Positions 33,084 through 43,604 of a stretch of 64,000 bases of DNA are shown here, in pieces. The notes beneath the pieces are model-generated. The model was not told the DNA's origin and did not search any database. It worked only from the letters and a program-made list of their open reading frames with translations. The stretch is from positions 62,001 to 126,000 of the forward strand of contig JBAIYS010000003.1 in NCBI GenBank assembly GCA_036763105.1. Reading direction: 5' to 3'. Every line of letters starts with the position of its first letter. Position 1 is the stretch's first letter. Both the position numbers and the translations under genes were made by a program. The DNA comes from Peptococcaceae bacterium 1198_IL3148 (GTDB lineage: Bacteria; Bacillota; Desulfotomaculia; Desulfotomaculales; Desulfohalotomaculaceae).

Positions 33084-33659
33084 ATGTTTGCTGGTGATCT
33101 GCTTAATATCGCAAACCTGATTTCGGAAAACAGCGTTGCTGCCGCTTTAACTAGCATAGCATTAAATGTTTTTATTAGCGTAATCGGTGTAATACCTTCA
33201 TTTTTCTTAACCGCTACTAATATAATTGTTTTTGGTATCCACAAGGGTTTTCTAGTGTCGTGGCTTGGTGAGGTCACTGGTGCTGTAATATCTTTGTTGC
33301 TTTATAGGTGGGGGATTAAGTCGTTTAATCGGCTAAAACCAGAGCAGGTAAAAATCTTCAGGTTAATTAATCAAATGACAACGGCTAAACAATTATATTT
33401 TTTGTCGCTACTCAGAATGGCACCATTTATTCCATCAGGATTGATAAATTTATTTGGTGCTTTAACCACCGTATCGTTAATTGTATTTCTATTGGCCACC
33501 GCGTTGGGAAAATTGCCAGCCCTAATGATTGAGGTTGCATTAAGTTATAATTTAGTGACCTTTGATAAAAACTACATTTATTTTTTTATTACTGTTTTCA
33601 TTACTGCTCTGTTATACTGGGGCCTAAAAAAAGAAATTCAACGGCTAGAAAAAACCTAA
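33084..33659 (+). CDS. TVP38/TMEM64 (VTT-domain) membrane protein
   Basis: A 191-residue integral membrane protein with about five hydrophobic segments. The VTT/DedA-like core is visible: PSFFLTATNIIVFGIHKGFL, SWLGEVTGAVISLLLYRWGI, LSLLRMAPFIPSGLINLFGA and FLLATALGKLPALMIEVAL. It starts at ATG 33084 behind AGGAGG. Family members influence lipid scrambling or membrane homeostasis; a specific role is not known. Confidence 0.8.
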   Translation: MFAGDLLNIANLISENSVAAALTSIALNVFISVIGVIPSFFLTATNIIVFGIHKGFLVSWLGEVTGAVISLLLYRWGIKSFNRLKPEQVKIFRLINQMTTAKQLYFLSLLRMAPFIPSGLINLFGALTTVSLIVFLLATALGKLPALMIEVALSYNLVTFDKNYIYFFITVFITALLYWGLKKEIQRLEKT

Positions 33660-33683
33660 ACCACCGGAGCTGATCCAGTGGTT
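33659..33683. terminator. Shared terminator, VTT gene and malQ
   Basis: Arms AACCACCGGA (33659-33668) and TCCAGTGGTT (33674-33683) with one G-T pair, between convergent genes; the minus strand then has a TTTTTT run. Confidence 0.65.
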
Positions 33684-33689
33684 AACCCA

Positions 33690-35189
33690 TCAACGGTTAT
33701 AAAACATTGTCATTTTTTTGATTTTTTCTGTCAATTCACCTGTTAAGTCACCGGATTGAAAACGCCAACTCCAATTGCCTCCAACAGTACCAGGGTAGTT
33801 CATTCTAGCCCAGCTATCTAAGCCAAGAAAATCCTGCAACGGAATGATACAGGTATTGGCCGGTGATTGGTAGGCAATCTCTATTATTCGCCAAGCGGCT
33901 ATTTCCAATGGCAAATCCGGTGGCATATGAAAACAATCAGTCAACCTTTTCAGGGCGCTGGAGTGCTGTGTCCTTTGGGTATTAAGCCAGCCAATGGTGG
34001 TGTCATTATCATGGGTGCCTGTGAAGATCACAGTGTTAGTGTTGATGTAGTATGGTGAAAAATATTCTATGTCATCACTCTCCAATGAAAAATGTAAAAT
34101 TCGCATACCGGGAAATTCAAATTTATTTTTAAGTTCATTTACTTCGGTGGTTATTACTCCTAAGTCTTCGGCAATAATTGGCAAAGGGCCAAATTGTTTT
34201 TTGATTTGAGTAAACAATTCTTCGCCCGGAGCCTTTACCCATCTGCCGTGAACAGCCGTTTCTTCACCAAAGGGGATTTCCCAATAGGCTTCGAAACCAC
34301 GAAAGTGATCTATGCGCACTATATCTGCAATCTTAAAAATAGCTCCGAACCGTTGCTTCCACCAGCGATAATTTTCATCCCTCATTGCTTGCCAATTATA
34401 AATGGGATTGCCCCAAAGTTGTCCGGTTTCACTAAAATAATCCGGTGGAACACCGGCAACCACCTTGGGGTTACTGGCTTTATCCAGTTGAAATAGACTT
34501 GGCCTAGACCAAGTGTCGCTACTGTCATAGGAAACATAAATTGGAATATCGCCAATAATTCTAATATGGCGCTGGTTTGCATATTCCTTTAATTGTTGCC
34601 ATTGGTAGAAAAAAATATATTGTAGAAATAGGTGGAAATTAATTCTATCTGCCAAAATTCTTTTATAGCGTGCTAAACTATCTTTTTCTCTACTGGCAAT
34701 GGATTGCTCCCATTGGTTCCATGGACGGCCGCCAAAAAACTCTTTTAAAGCCATGAAAGTGGCGTAATCTTCCAGCCAATATGTGTTGTCATTAAAAAAT
34801 TTTTCATAGTCATCGGGCAAAAGATGTCGTTTAAATATTTGATAAGCTTTTTCAAATAATAAGTTTTTATATTGCTCTACCCGATCAAACTCTACCCGCT
34901 GGTCATTAAATGATGGTATATCATCAACATCCGCTGTGCTTAAAAGTCCAGTTTCTATTAATTTATCGATACTGATTAACATTGGGTTGCCGGCAAAGGC
35001 TGACAATCCTTGATATGGCGAGTGGCCGTAGCCAACAGGGTTTAAAGGAAGTACTTGCCACAACCTTTGCTTACTGGCCGCCAAAAAATCGATAAAGCGA
35101 TAAGCAGTATCTCCCAAATCGCCGATCCCATATTTGCTAGGGAGTGATGTTGGATGAAGCAATATGCCGCATTGCCTAGTTTCAATCAT
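33690..35189 (-). CDS. malQ: 4-alpha-glucanotransferase (amylomaltase)
   Basis: GH77 disproportionating enzyme, 499 residues, which moves glucan chains between maltodextrins. Landmarks: GILLHPTSLPSKYGIGDLG, WQVLPLNPVGYGHSPYQGLS, IRIIGDIPIYVSYDSSDTW, the nucleophile Asp in DIVRIDHFRGFEAYW, the acid/base Glu in IIAEDLGVI and FTGTHDNDTTIGW. Last gene of the glycogen cluster, 26 bases after the GH13 gene. Confidence 0.95.
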   Translation of the reverse strand: MIETRQCGILLHPTSLPSKYGIGDLGDTAYRFIDFLAASKQRLWQVLPLNPVGYGHSPYQGLSAFAGNPMLISIDKLIETGLLSTADVDDIPSFNDQRVEFDRVEQYKNLLFEKAYQIFKRHLLPDDYEKFFNDNTYWLEDYATFMALKEFFGGRPWNQWEQSIASREKDSLARYKRILADRINFHLFLQYIFFYQWQQLKEYANQRHIRIIGDIPIYVSYDSSDTWSRPSLFQLDKASNPKVVAGVPPDYFSETGQLWGNPIYNWQAMRDENYRWWKQRFGAIFKIADIVRIDHFRGFEAYWEIPFGEETAVHGRWVKAPGEELFTQIKKQFGPLPIIAEDLGVITTEVNELKNKFEFPGMRILHFSLESDDIEYFSPYYINTNTVIFTGTHDNDTTIGWLNTQRTQHSSALKRLTDCFHMPPDLPLEIAAWRIIEIAYQSPANTCIIPLQDFLGLDSWARMNYPGTVGGNWSWRFQSGDLTGELTEKIKKMTMFYNR

Positions 35190-35215
35190 GGTATCGCCTC
35201 GTTTTGTGTCACAAT

Positions 35216-37174
35216 TTAATGATCAATAAACAGCTTTCCCTGTAATGGTTTAATTAACACGTCAAGTTTGCCCGCTTTAATTGGCACCTCTTTATTATTG
35301 TCCAACAGATCTATTAAACTTTTCTGACACCAATTTCTGACCTCTAGTGATAAGTGATATTCTCGATTTTTGCTACGGTTGAGTACCACAACGGCAACAC
35401 CACTTTTTTTACTTTGGCCAAAAATATCTCGGCCATTTTTGATAATCCTTAGATAGGCATAGACATCTTGGTGGGCATACAGCGTCGTCCACTCGCCAGT
35501 TTTTAAGAGATCATAACGGTGGCGATAGGATATTAACATTTTATACCAATTCAGCAATTCTAAATTCTCTTGACCCCAAGGATAAGTGGCCCGACAATAC
35601 GGGTCTCCGTAACCCTGCATACCAACCTCGTCCCCATAATATATCGCAGGCACACCGGGAAAAGTCATTTGAAACAGAACCAGCAATTTTAATCTGGCAA
35701 TGGCCAATTTTTCCTGCTCGTTGGCTAATATAAAACATTTCCTCTGTTCGGGAGACAACTGGTTTTCAGGCGGTGCCTCCCCCAACAGTGTCAATATTCT
35801 AGGGACATCATGGGTACCCACTAAATTCATATTAGAATAAAAATGATGTTTCGGGTAATTTTCGTACAAGCTCATCAAAGCTCGGTGGGTTTGGTGTGCG
35901 TCGTGAAGTCCCAAAAGATAGTTTAACAATATGTTTCTCAAGGGATAATTCATCACTGAATCCAATTCATCCCCCAGTAAGTAGTGACGCATTTTGCCAT
36001 AACTAATTTTACGCGAGGCATCTTCCCACACTTCGCCAATTAAAATTGATTCTGGATCAGTTTGTTGCATCACTTGTTTGATACCTTTGATAAATTGTTC
36101 TGGTAACTCATCGGCCACATCCAGGCGCCAACCCTTGGCACCTAACTTCATCCAATATCTAATCACACTGTCTTGATCATAGATAATAAAATTTTGATAT
36201 GATGGTTCCATTTCATTTACATTGGGTAAGGTGTCAATGCCCCACCAACATTGGTATTCATCGGGGTAATTTTTAAAAATATACCACGGATAATAGGGAG
36301 ACTTTTGGGATTGATAGGCACCTAAATCAGGATATTGACCTTCTTTGTTAAAATACCTGCTATTACTACCGGTGTGACTAAAAACTCCGTCTAAAATAAT
36401 GGCTATGCCTAACTGCTTGGCCTGGCAACACAACTCATGGAAAGTGTTGTTGTCCCCATACATTGGGTCTATCTTTTTATAGTCTGCGGTATCGTATTTA
36501 TGGTTGCTGGGTGCTTCAAAAATAGGATTAAAATAAATGACATTAATCCCCAATTCCTTTAAATAAGGTAGTTTTTTAATTACGCCTAATAAGTTACCGC
36601 CAAAAAAATCGTAGCATACTATTTTACCTGTGGTAGGATCATTTCGATAGTATGGTTTATCATGCCAGTTTTTGTACAAATAACAATGGGATTTAGGGTT
36701 TAAAAGCTGTCCCTCCTCATTGCCATTGAAAAATCTATCTACAAAAATTTGATAAATGATAGCATCTTTAAACCAATTGGGAGTTGTGGATTGTTCTTTA
36801 TAAACAGTAACTTGATAGGAGGGAGGTTCTATTTGATAGATTTTTCCTACGCCGCCATAATTTTGCTGATTGTTGCCATAATAGTATGTTTGACCATTGA
36901 ACTTAATGATAAAAAAGTACCAGAGTAAACCGGGCTGAGAGGGAGCAATAATTTCTACTTGGTAAACTCTTTTTCTGCCAATCACATGGGTTACCAGCAT
37001 GTTGACCTTCTCTTCCCGGGAATCATTTTTCCACATGCGGAGCAACACTTGATCAGCCGCTCTTATTGATTCTATTTCCAACCGAAGAATAATTCTTTGT
37101 CTGCAGGTTACTGCGCCAAACGGTTGACGATAATATATATTATGTGAATCATGATAAATATCAAACTGATTCAT
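35216..37174 (-). CDS. GH13 alpha-glycosidase (neopullulanase/amylopullulanase-like)
   Basis: A 652-residue GH13 enzyme. A beta-rich N-terminal module (about 1-125, CBM34-like) precedes the catalytic barrel: IYQIFVDRFFNG, AIILDGVFSHTG, the nucleophile in GWRLDVADELP, the acid/base Glu in ILIGEVWEDA and the third Asp in NLVGTHDVPRIL. No signal peptide is seen, so it acts on cytoplasmic glycogen or maltodextrin. It lies between glgA and malQ and probably debranches or hydrolyses stored glucan. Confidence 0.88.
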   Translation of the reverse strand: MNQFDIYHDSHNIYYRQPFGAVTCRQRIILRLEIESIRAADQVLLRMWKNDSREEKVNMLVTHVIGRKRVYQVEIIAPSQPGLLWYFFIIKFNGQTYYYGNNQQNYGGVGKIYQIEPPSYQVTVYKEQSTTPNWFKDAIIYQIFVDRFFNGNEEGQLLNPKSHCYLYKNWHDKPYYRNDPTTGKIVCYDFFGGNLLGVIKKLPYLKELGINVIYFNPIFEAPSNHKYDTADYKKIDPMYGDNNTFHELCCQAKQLGIAIILDGVFSHTGSNSRYFNKEGQYPDLGAYQSQKSPYYPWYIFKNYPDEYQCWWGIDTLPNVNEMEPSYQNFIIYDQDSVIRYWMKLGAKGWRLDVADELPEQFIKGIKQVMQQTDPESILIGEVWEDASRKISYGKMRHYLLGDELDSVMNYPLRNILLNYLLGLHDAHQTHRALMSLYENYPKHHFYSNMNLVGTHDVPRILTLLGEAPPENQLSPEQRKCFILANEQEKLAIARLKLLVLFQMTFPGVPAIYYGDEVGMQGYGDPYCRATYPWGQENLELLNWYKMLISYRHRYDLLKTGEWTTLYAHQDVYAYLRIIKNGRDIFGQSKKSGVAVVVLNRSKNREYHLSLEVRNWCQKSLIDLLDNNKEVPIKAGKLDVLIKPLQGKLFIDH

Positions 37175-37222
37175 CCAGCAGTCTCCTTAATAACATTCTA
37201 ATCCCTTACATTGTACCCACTG

Positions 37223-38674
37223 TTATTGCAGACTATCCTGTTCTTTCCTTGTCAACAACATTTCATAAAGCCTTTTATATTTGTCAGCGGATCTTTGCCA
37301 ACTATAATCACAATTCATGGCATTTTTGATTATCCGCTTCCATATTGCCGGCCTTTGCTGGTACTTTAACGCCCTTTGAATAGTATGTAGCATGTCATGG
37401 GCGTTATAATTGGTAAAACTAAAGCCGTTACCTTGCTGGGTAATTTCGTTATAAGCTGTGATAGTATCCTTTAATCCTCCAACCTCCCTTACTATGGGAA
37501 TACATCCGTAGCGCAAAGCAATCAGCTGACTTAATCCACAGGGCTCAAACAGCGAGGGCATTAAAAGCATATCCGCACCAGCATATATCTTGTGGGCTAA
37601 AGTATTGTCAAACAGGATGTTTGCCGATACCTTTTCGGGATATCTGGCCGCCGCTTTGGTGAACATATCGGCATACCTTTTATCCCCTGTGCCCAATATG
37701 ACTAACTGTAGATCTAAAGATAAAATCTCCTCCATTACATGGGCCACCAAATCCATTCCCTTTTGAGCCACCAAGCGGGAAACAATTGCCACTAGCGGCA
37801 GGTCTCGGGTAACAGGCAGATTGAGCTCTGCTTGTAACTTTAATTTATTATCGCTTCTTTTAACTAAAGCATTTTTATGATACTTAGTATAAATCAGATT
37901 ATCCTTAACGGGATTGTACTCAACATAATCGATGCCATTTACAATGCCATACAAATCTCCCCTGCGTCGGTTTAGCAAACCCTCTAGGTTTTCACCAAAA
38001 TAGGGAGTTAATATTTCTTTAGCATAGGTATCGCTGACGGTGGTGATGATATCTGAAAAGTTTAAACCACCCTTCATAAAATTAATTTGATTATAAAATT
38101 CTATGCCATCAATGGTAAAATATTGTTCATTTAAGTCTAACAATGCTAATGTATCCTTAGGAAAAACCCCTTGGTATCTAAGATTATGAATGGTAAATAT
38201 TGTCGCCATGTCCCGATAAAAAGCGCTGTCTTTATAGTGACTATCTAAAAAGACACTGATCATACCAGTGTGCCAATCGTGACAATGAATTATATCCGGT
38301 TTAAAATCAAGGTGTGGCAATGTTTCTAATACCGCCCGACAAAAAAAACCATAGCGCTCAGCATCATCCGGATAGCCATAAATGTCATTGCGACCAAACA
38401 GCTCATCATTGCCAATAAAAAAATAGTTACTGCCTCGGTAGTTGAGTTGCTCTACAACAAAATCTCTTTCCCGGCCTCCCATAGATATTGAGATGCTTTT
38501 TATCGCCACCATAGCGGACTTATATTGTTGGGAAATGGACTTATATTTAGGTAATACTATGCATATATCCACTGCGCTGGACTGTAACGCCTTGGGTAGC
38601 GAACCAATTACATCACCTAAACCGCCAGTTTTTACAAAGGGAACTGCTTCTGCAGCCACGAATAACGCTTTCAA
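37223..38674 (-). CDS. glgA: Glycogen synthase
   Basis: GT5 glycogen synthase, 483 residues, adding glucose from ADP-glucose to the non-reducing end. The N-terminal ADP-glucose motif is AVPFVKTGGLGDVIGSLPKA; the acceptor loop region includes HCHDWHTGMIS. The C-terminal Rossmann domain has IVSRLVAQKGMDL and MPSLFEPCGLSQLIALRYG with the catalytic Glu. It is 19 bases after glgD. Confidence 0.95.
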   Translation of the reverse strand: MKALFVAAEAVPFVKTGGLGDVIGSLPKALQSSAVDICIVLPKYKSISQQYKSAMVAIKSISISMGGRERDFVVEQLNYRGSNYFFIGNDELFGRNDIYGYPDDAERYGFFCRAVLETLPHLDFKPDIIHCHDWHTGMISVFLDSHYKDSAFYRDMATIFTIHNLRYQGVFPKDTLALLDLNEQYFTIDGIEFYNQINFMKGGLNFSDIITTVSDTYAKEILTPYFGENLEGLLNRRRGDLYGIVNGIDYVEYNPVKDNLIYTKYHKNALVKRSDNKLKLQAELNLPVTRDLPLVAIVSRLVAQKGMDLVAHVMEEILSLDLQLVILGTGDKRYADMFTKAAARYPEKVSANILFDNTLAHKIYAGADMLLMPSLFEPCGLSQLIALRYGCIPIVREVGGLKDTITAYNEITQQGNGFSFTNYNAHDMLHTIQRALKYQQRPAIWKRIIKNAMNCDYSWQRSADKYKRLYEMLLTRKEQDSLQ

Positions 38675-38693
38675 CTCTTTTTCACCCTTCTCA

Positions 38694-39812
38694 TTAAACT
38701 ACTATCTTTTTTTCAATCAAAAATGGGAAATTTTGGTCACCGCGTATTTGCTTACCACTGGTTATTAACACCTCTTTGTCAGTAATCACATATTCCACCA
38801 AAGCATTCCTTTCTATTTCGCTCATTTGCATGATGATACTGTCCTTTACCACAGCGCCTTTATGGACCTTTACCCCTCTAAACAATATACTATTGATCAC
38901 TGTACCTTCGATAATACAGCCATTGGCAATTATAGAATTGTTAACGTTAGAATTTCTTTTATAGCGGGCAGGGGTTTCATCCTTAACCTTTGTGTAAATA
39001 AGCCCTGGTTTAAAAAATAATTCTTGCCATATGTCAGGGTTTAGCAAATCCATACTGTGTCGATAATAATTAACTAAAGAATTTATCTTGGCAGTATAAC
39101 CATGATGGGGATAACCATAGATGTTAAGCATGCTGATGTTTTTGATAAAACCATCTTTAATTAAGTCATAGTATCCTCTGGAAACACAGGCATCTATTAA
39201 GTCCACCAGCAAAGCTTTTTCTAATATATACAGACCTAAAGCCACTCTGTTGCTCTTAATTTTTGTGGGATTAACTTCCATATCCAATATGCGTCCGTTA
39301 TCTAGGGTGTTAATTATAGTAGAATCTTTTAAATTGTGGCTGGTGAATCCAGATTCACTATATATCGCTGTAATATCAGCTTTGGTCTCTTTGTGATAAT
39401 TAAAAGCCGCGGTGAGGTCGATGTTACAAATTACGTTACTACCGGATATCAAAACATACTTTTGTCTACTTTTATTAATATAATTTAAGTTATTGTAAAA
39501 ATATTGCAGCACCCCTTTAAAAACATCCATGGGATATTGGAGATTATCCGGTGGGAAAATGAATAGGCCATCTCGTTTTCTATTTAAATCCCACTCTTTA
39601 CCTGAACGTAAATGATCGAATAAAGACCGGTGTTTATTATGGGTTAAAATGCCAATATTTCTGATACCTGAATTCACCATGTTTGATAAGGTAAAATCAA
39701 TGATTCTATATCTGCCACCAAAGGGAATGGTGGCCACTGGACGATGGCGAGTGATTCCTAACAATCTATCTTCATTTTCATTAATGTTGATTATACCCAT
39801 AACATCTTTCAT
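38694..39812 (-). CDS. glgD: Glucose-1-phosphate adenylyltransferase subunit GlgD
   Basis: GlgC paralogue of 372 residues. The nucleotidyltransferase signature GGxGSRL of GlgC is missing here (GIININENEDRLLGITRHRP), while ATIPFGGRYRIIDFTLSN and the C-terminal hexapeptide repeats remain. In Firmicutes GlgD is a non- or poorly-catalytic subunit that boosts GlgC. ATG 39812, eight bases after GAGGAG, is preferred; ATG 39818 overlaps the glgC stop. Confidence 0.92.
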   Translation of the reverse strand: MKDVMGIININENEDRLLGITRHRPVATIPFGGRYRIIDFTLSNMVNSGIRNIGILTHNKHRSLFDHLRSGKEWDLNRKRDGLFIFPPDNLQYPMDVFKGVLQYFYNNLNYINKSRQKYVLISGSNVICNIDLTAAFNYHKETKADITAIYSESGFTSHNLKDSTIINTLDNGRILDMEVNPTKIKSNRVALGLYILEKALLVDLIDACVSRGYYDLIKDGFIKNISMLNIYGYPHHGYTAKINSLVNYYRHSMDLLNPDIWQELFFKPGLIYTKVKDETPARYKRNSNVNNSIIANGCIIEGTVINSILFRGVKVHKGAVVKDSIIMQMSEIERNALVEYVITDKEVLITSGKQIRGDQNFPFLIEKKIVV

Positions 39813-39814
39813 CG

Positions 39815-41038
39815 TCATATCTCCTCATCTGCCATGACGTATTTTTTTAAGTTTGCTATACTAACCGTTTCATTACTGGGAATAATGGTGTCGTTAGGAA
39901 TAATAATATTTTCTCCCACTATGGTAATCCCTTCGTCAGTAGCACTTTTACCAATATAACAGCCATCCCTAATAATGGTATCTTCACATATTATTGCTTT
40001 ATGAATGTTGACGTTGGATCCGATTTTAACGTTTGGCATAATAATTGAGTCTTTGATGATGGTGCCTTCGCCAACAGAGACACCGGCAAATAATACTGAA
40101 TGCTGCACAGTGCCCATTATTACGCATCCTTCATTAACCAACGAGCTACTAATGTTGGCAGATTTGGCAACAAAGTGGGGGGGGTGGGCGGGGTTAACCG
40201 AAAAAATTCTCCATTTTCTGTCATCAAGATCTAACTTTGGTTCATCTGTTAATAAGTCCATATTGGCTTCCCATAAACTTTGTACCGTGCCCACATCCTT
40301 CCAATAACCAGAGAACCGAAAAGCATAAACCCGGTGGCCACAATTAATCATTTTGGGGATGATATTCTTGCCAAAGTCATTACTGGAATGAGGGTCCAGT
40401 TCATCCTCTTGTAGATATTCCTTAAGCAATGGCCAGTTAAACATATATATGCCCATGGAAGCTAAATTACTTTGCGGATGTTTTGGCTTTTCTTCAAAAT
40501 CAATAATTCTACCCTCATCATCGGTATTCAAAATACCAAATCTACCAGCCTCCTGCCAAGGCACTTCTATAACTGCAATGGTCACTTCTGCGGTATTATG
40601 TTTATGAAAATTAAGCATTAATGAGTAATCCATTTTGTAAATATGATCTCCGGACAATATCAGCACATACTTTGGGTGATACTGGTCTAGATAATTAATA
40701 TTCTGGTAAATGGCATTTGCTGTGCCTTTGTACCATTCTCCCCCCTTTTCTTTTAAAAATGGCGGCAGCAAAGTAACTCCGCCATTTTTTCGATCTAAAT
40801 CCCAAGGGCTTCCTATACCGATATATGAATTTAATGCCAACGGCTGATACTGCGTCAGCACACCCACTGTGTCAATGCCAGAATTATAACAGTTGCTTAA
40901 AGGGAAATCGATAATCCTGAATTTGCCACCAAAAGGGAGTGCTGGTTTAGCTAAATTTTTAGTTAACACTCCCAATCTACTACCCTGTCCCCCAGCCAAG
41001 AGCATCGCCACACATTCTTTTTTTCTCACCGTCTTCAC
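39815..41038 (-). CDS. glgC: Glucose-1-phosphate adenylyltransferase
   Basis: ADP-glucose pyrophosphorylase, 407 residues. [20 protein letters not shown] is the nucleotide-binding loop, followed by [38 protein letters not shown] and YWKDVGT. The left-handed beta helix covers about 290-400. GTG 41038 overlaps the glgB stop (GTGA); GTG 41029, five bases after GAGGTGA, is an equally good start. It makes ADP-glucose for GlgA and commits carbon to glycogen. Confidence 0.95.
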   Translation of the reverse strand: MKTVRKKECVAMLLAGGQGSRLGVLTKNLAKPALPFGGKFRIIDFPLSNCYNSGIDTVGVLTQYQPLALNSYIGIGSPWDLDRKNGGVTLLPPFLKEKGGEWYKGTANAIYQNINYLDQYHPKYVLILSGDHIYKMDYSLMLNFHKHNTAEVTIAVIEVPWQEAGRFGILNTDDEGRIIDFEEKPKHPQSNLASMGIYMFNWPLLKEYLQEDELDPHSSNDFGKNIIPKMINCGHRVYAFRFSGYWKDVGTVQSLWEANMDLLTDEPKLDLDDRKWRIFSVNPAHPPHFVAKSANISSSLVNEGCVIMGTVQHSVLFAGVSVGEGTIIKDSIIMPNVKIGSNVNIHKAIICEDTIIRDGCYIGKSATDEGITIVGENIIIPNDTIIPSNETVSIANLKKYVMADEEI

Positions 41039-42987
41039 CTCTTAAAGTCATTTAAGTCTGGCTTTAAATACAGCACAGCTAAAGGTGGTATTTTAACTTC
41101 AATGGAGTAGCATCTGTTATGCCACGGCACATCGCAGGCTGTCATTACACAATCATTGCTGTTATTGGATCCTCCATAGACTTCTAAATCGCTGTTAAAA
41201 ACCTCTATATATGTACCTGGTTCCGGTACCCCAATGCGATATTTTTCTCTCACAACTGGAGTAAAATTACAAATAACAATTAGGTAATCATTAATACCTT
41301 TACCTCTACGCACAAATGTAATTATGCTTTGGTTGTAATCATTGGCATCAATCCATTCTAACCCCTTTTCTTCATGATCTAATTCCCACAGGCATCGTTG
41401 ATTCCGATAGAAGTGATTGAGTGCTTTTACATAATTATGCGTTTTGTTGTGCAGCTCATAATTCAACAATTGCCAATCTAAACATTTGTCAAATTGCCAC
41501 TCAGCAAATTGGCCAAATTCTGCTCCCATGAATAGCAACTTTTTACCAGGATGAGCCATCATATAACCAAACAGCAACCTTAAATTAGCAAATTTTTGCC
41601 AATAATCTCCGGGCATTTTATCTAATAATGATTTTTTACCATGGACAACTTCGTCATGGGACAAAGGCAGAACATAGTTCTCAGCATAGGTGTACATAAA
41701 TGAAAAAGTAAGTTGATTATGATGCCATTTTCTGTTTACCGGATCCAAATCCATGTATTTTAAAATATCGTTCATCCAGCCCATATTCCATTTAAAATTA
41801 AACCCCAAGCCGCCGACATAAGTCGGTTTTGTAACCAGTGGCCATTGGCTGGATTCTTCAGCCATTACCAAAGTGTTGGGAAAGTATTTAAAAATCACTT
41901 CATTAAGTCTTTTTAGGAATGCAACTGCCTCTAAATTCTCGTTACCGCCGTACTTATTGGAGACCCACTGCCCAGGCTCCTTAGCATAATCTAAGTACAA
42001 CATATTGGCCACTGCGTCCAGTCTGACACCATCAATATGATAAATATCTAGCCAAAAAACAACGTTAGAGATTAAAAAGCTCCAAACCTCAGGTTTGGTA
42101 AAATCAAAATTAGCGGTACCCCACTGATGGTTTTCACTCTTCAGCAAGTTATCATTTTCATATACGGCCGTACCGTCAAAACACCTTAACCCATGACTAT
42201 CTTTGCAAAAATGACCCAAAACCAAATCTAAAATGACACCAACACCCCGTTGATGGCATTGATCAATTAAGTACATTAATTGATGGGGTGTTCCATAACG
42301 ACTGGTGGCTGAATAATAACCGGTGGTTTGGTAACCCCAAGAATCGTCCAAAGGATGCTCACTAACGGGCAACAATTCTATGTGGGTATAACCCATTTCA
42401 ACCACATAATCCACTAATTGTTTGGCTAATTGACGATAATTTAAAAAGTTATTGTCATCATCACGTTTCCAAGAACCCAAGTGTACTTCATATATTAGTA
42501 TTGGTTGTTGGTATACATTGGCAGTTTTTTTAAGATGCTGCCAACTCTGGTCCTGCCAGTTATAATCGGCTAAATTGTAAATTACCGAGGCAGTATGGGG
42601 CCTTAGTTCACTGAAAAAAGCAAAGGGGTCAGCTTTTATAATAACTTCACCGCCGTCAGTGATTATTTCATATTTGTATAAATTTCCAGTTTTTAATCCT
42701 GCAATGGTGGTTGACCAGATGCCTAATTTATTTACTTTTTGCATTTTATGTTTGCCGCCCTGCCAGTTGTTAAAATCCCCCACCACACTAATTTCTCTGG
42801 CATTGGGTGCCCAAAGGGCAAACCTAACTCCACTGGTTTTGCAATCATTGATTATATGTGCCCCAAGTAATTGGTAACTGCGGTAGTTAGTCCCTTCATG
42901 AAATAGATATAAGCTGTAGTCATCTATTGGAAATACCTTCAATAACATCACCGCTTCCATTTGATATACCCACTTATATAATTCCAT
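41035..42987 (-). CDS. glgB: 1,4-alpha-glucan branching enzyme
   Basis: GH13 branching enzyme, 650 residues. The N-terminal CBM48 contains [20 protein letters not shown]. The barrel includes [43 protein letters not shown] (nucleophile), [10 protein letters not shown] (acid/base) and [12 protein letters not shown]. The start is unsure: ATG 42987 has no close ribosome site, and ATG 42948 has GGAAG five bases away. First gene of glgBCDA; the stop overlaps glgC. The GH13 replaces the plain His of many homologues' VLDWVPGHF with VLGHF, as is common. Confidence 0.93.
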   Translation of the reverse strand: MELYKWVYQMEAVMLLKVFPIDDYSLYLFHEGTNYRSYQLLGAHIINDCKTSGVRFALWAPNAREISVVGDFNNWQGGKHKMQKVNKLGIWSTTIAGLKTGNLYKYEIITDGGEVIIKADPFAFFSELRPHTASVIYNLADYNWQDQSWQHLKKTANVYQQPILIYEVHLGSWKRDDDNNFLNYRQLAKQLVDYVVEMGYTHIELLPVSEHPLDDSWGYQTTGYYSATSRYGTPHQLMYLIDQCHQRGVGVILDLVLGHFCKDSHGLRCFDGTAVYENDNLLKSENHQWGTANFDFTKPEVWSFLISNVVFWLDIYHIDGVRLDAVANMLYLDYAKEPGQWVSNKYGGNENLEAVAFLKRLNEVIFKYFPNTLVMAEESSQWPLVTKPTYVGGLGFNFKWNMGWMNDILKYMDLDPVNRKWHHNQLTFSFMYTYAENYVLPLSHDEVVHGKKSLLDKMPGDYWQKFANLRLLFGYMMAHPGKKLLFMGAEFGQFAEWQFDKCLDWQLLNYELHNKTHNYVKALNHFYRNQRCLWELDHEEKGLEWIDANDYNQSIITFVRRGKGINDYLIVICNFTPVVREKYRIGVPEPGTYIEVFNSDLEVYGGSNNSNDCVMTACDVPWHNRCYSIEVKIPPLAVLYLKPDLNDFKR

Positions 42988-43093
42988 AATTGTAATATTT
43001 TTCCTTCTGATATTTATTTATATAAATGTTTATTTATGTCATTAAGTTGTATAATTCACAAATTTAAGCGAATAATAATTGCGGGAAATAAAA

Positions 43094-43117
43094 GAAACCG
43101 CCCTTATGAGCGGTTTC
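43094..43117 (-). terminator. Terminator after the SASP gene
   Basis: GAAACCGC/GCGGTTTC arms (43094-43101, 43110-43117) with a T-rich run on the minus strand. It stands 70 bases past the SASP stop. A second small hairpin CAATAG/CTATTG lies between them. Confidence 0.7.
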
Positions 43118-43188
43118 CGAATTCCTTCGGGTTCAATAGACACCTGCCTATTGTTAGCTTATGTCTACTGCCCTAGTCGTGTATGGGT

Positions 43189-43449
43189 TTATGATTGTTG
43201 AGGGGTTTCCAACTCTACATTTTGATTTGTTACTTGAGCTACTTGACCACTGGCTAATGCTTGCTCAGCAAAAGCTACCAATCTTTTAGTCATATTACCA
43301 CCAACATAACCGTTAACACGGCTGGGCAGTTGACCTTTGTCCATTTGTTGATAGTTGCTAATTCCCAGTTCTCCAGCAATTTCATACTTCATTTGATCAA
43401 GGGCGCTGGCTGCACCAGCCTTAACAGGTTGATTACTATTACGAGCCAT
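43189..43449 (-). CDS. Alpha/beta-type small acid-soluble spore protein
   Basis: An 86-residue DNA-coating spore protein. ATG 43449 behind AAGGAGG gives MARNSNQPVKAG; the longer upstream frame is not used. Conserved SASP segments are ALDQMKYEIAGELGI, with the GPR protease site at YEIA, and YVGGNMTKRLVAFAEQAL. It saturates spore DNA and protects it from UV. Expression in the forespore is expected. This is direct evidence that the organism sporulates. Confidence 0.94.
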   Translation of the reverse strand: MARNSNQPVKAGAASALDQMKYEIAGELGISNYQQMDKGQLPSRVNGYVGGNMTKRLVAFAEQALASGQVAQVTNQNVELETPQQS

Positions 43450-43565
43450 TAAATATCGCCTCCTTTTTAATTTATTGTTTTTGGTTGGCTCTGTCATTAT
43501 TATGGCTTTCGAGTTAAATATAATGTATGAAAAATTATAGTAAACCTGACAACTGCAAACAAAAA

Positions 43566-43591
43566 AACCTCTGTTAGTATAAACAGAGGTT
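43566..43591. terminator. Bidirectional terminator
   Basis: AACCTCTGTT/AACAGAGGTT perfect arms with a run of seven As on one side and seven Ts on the other, 14 bases past the stop at 43605. Confidence 0.9.
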
Positions 43592-43604
43592 TTTTTCCGT
43601 ATAC

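Noticed and set aside
43094-43190. Possible structured RNA between the SASP gene and its terminator
   Set aside because: The small hairpins here do not match any riboswitch or small RNA I recognise and are short enough to occur by chance.
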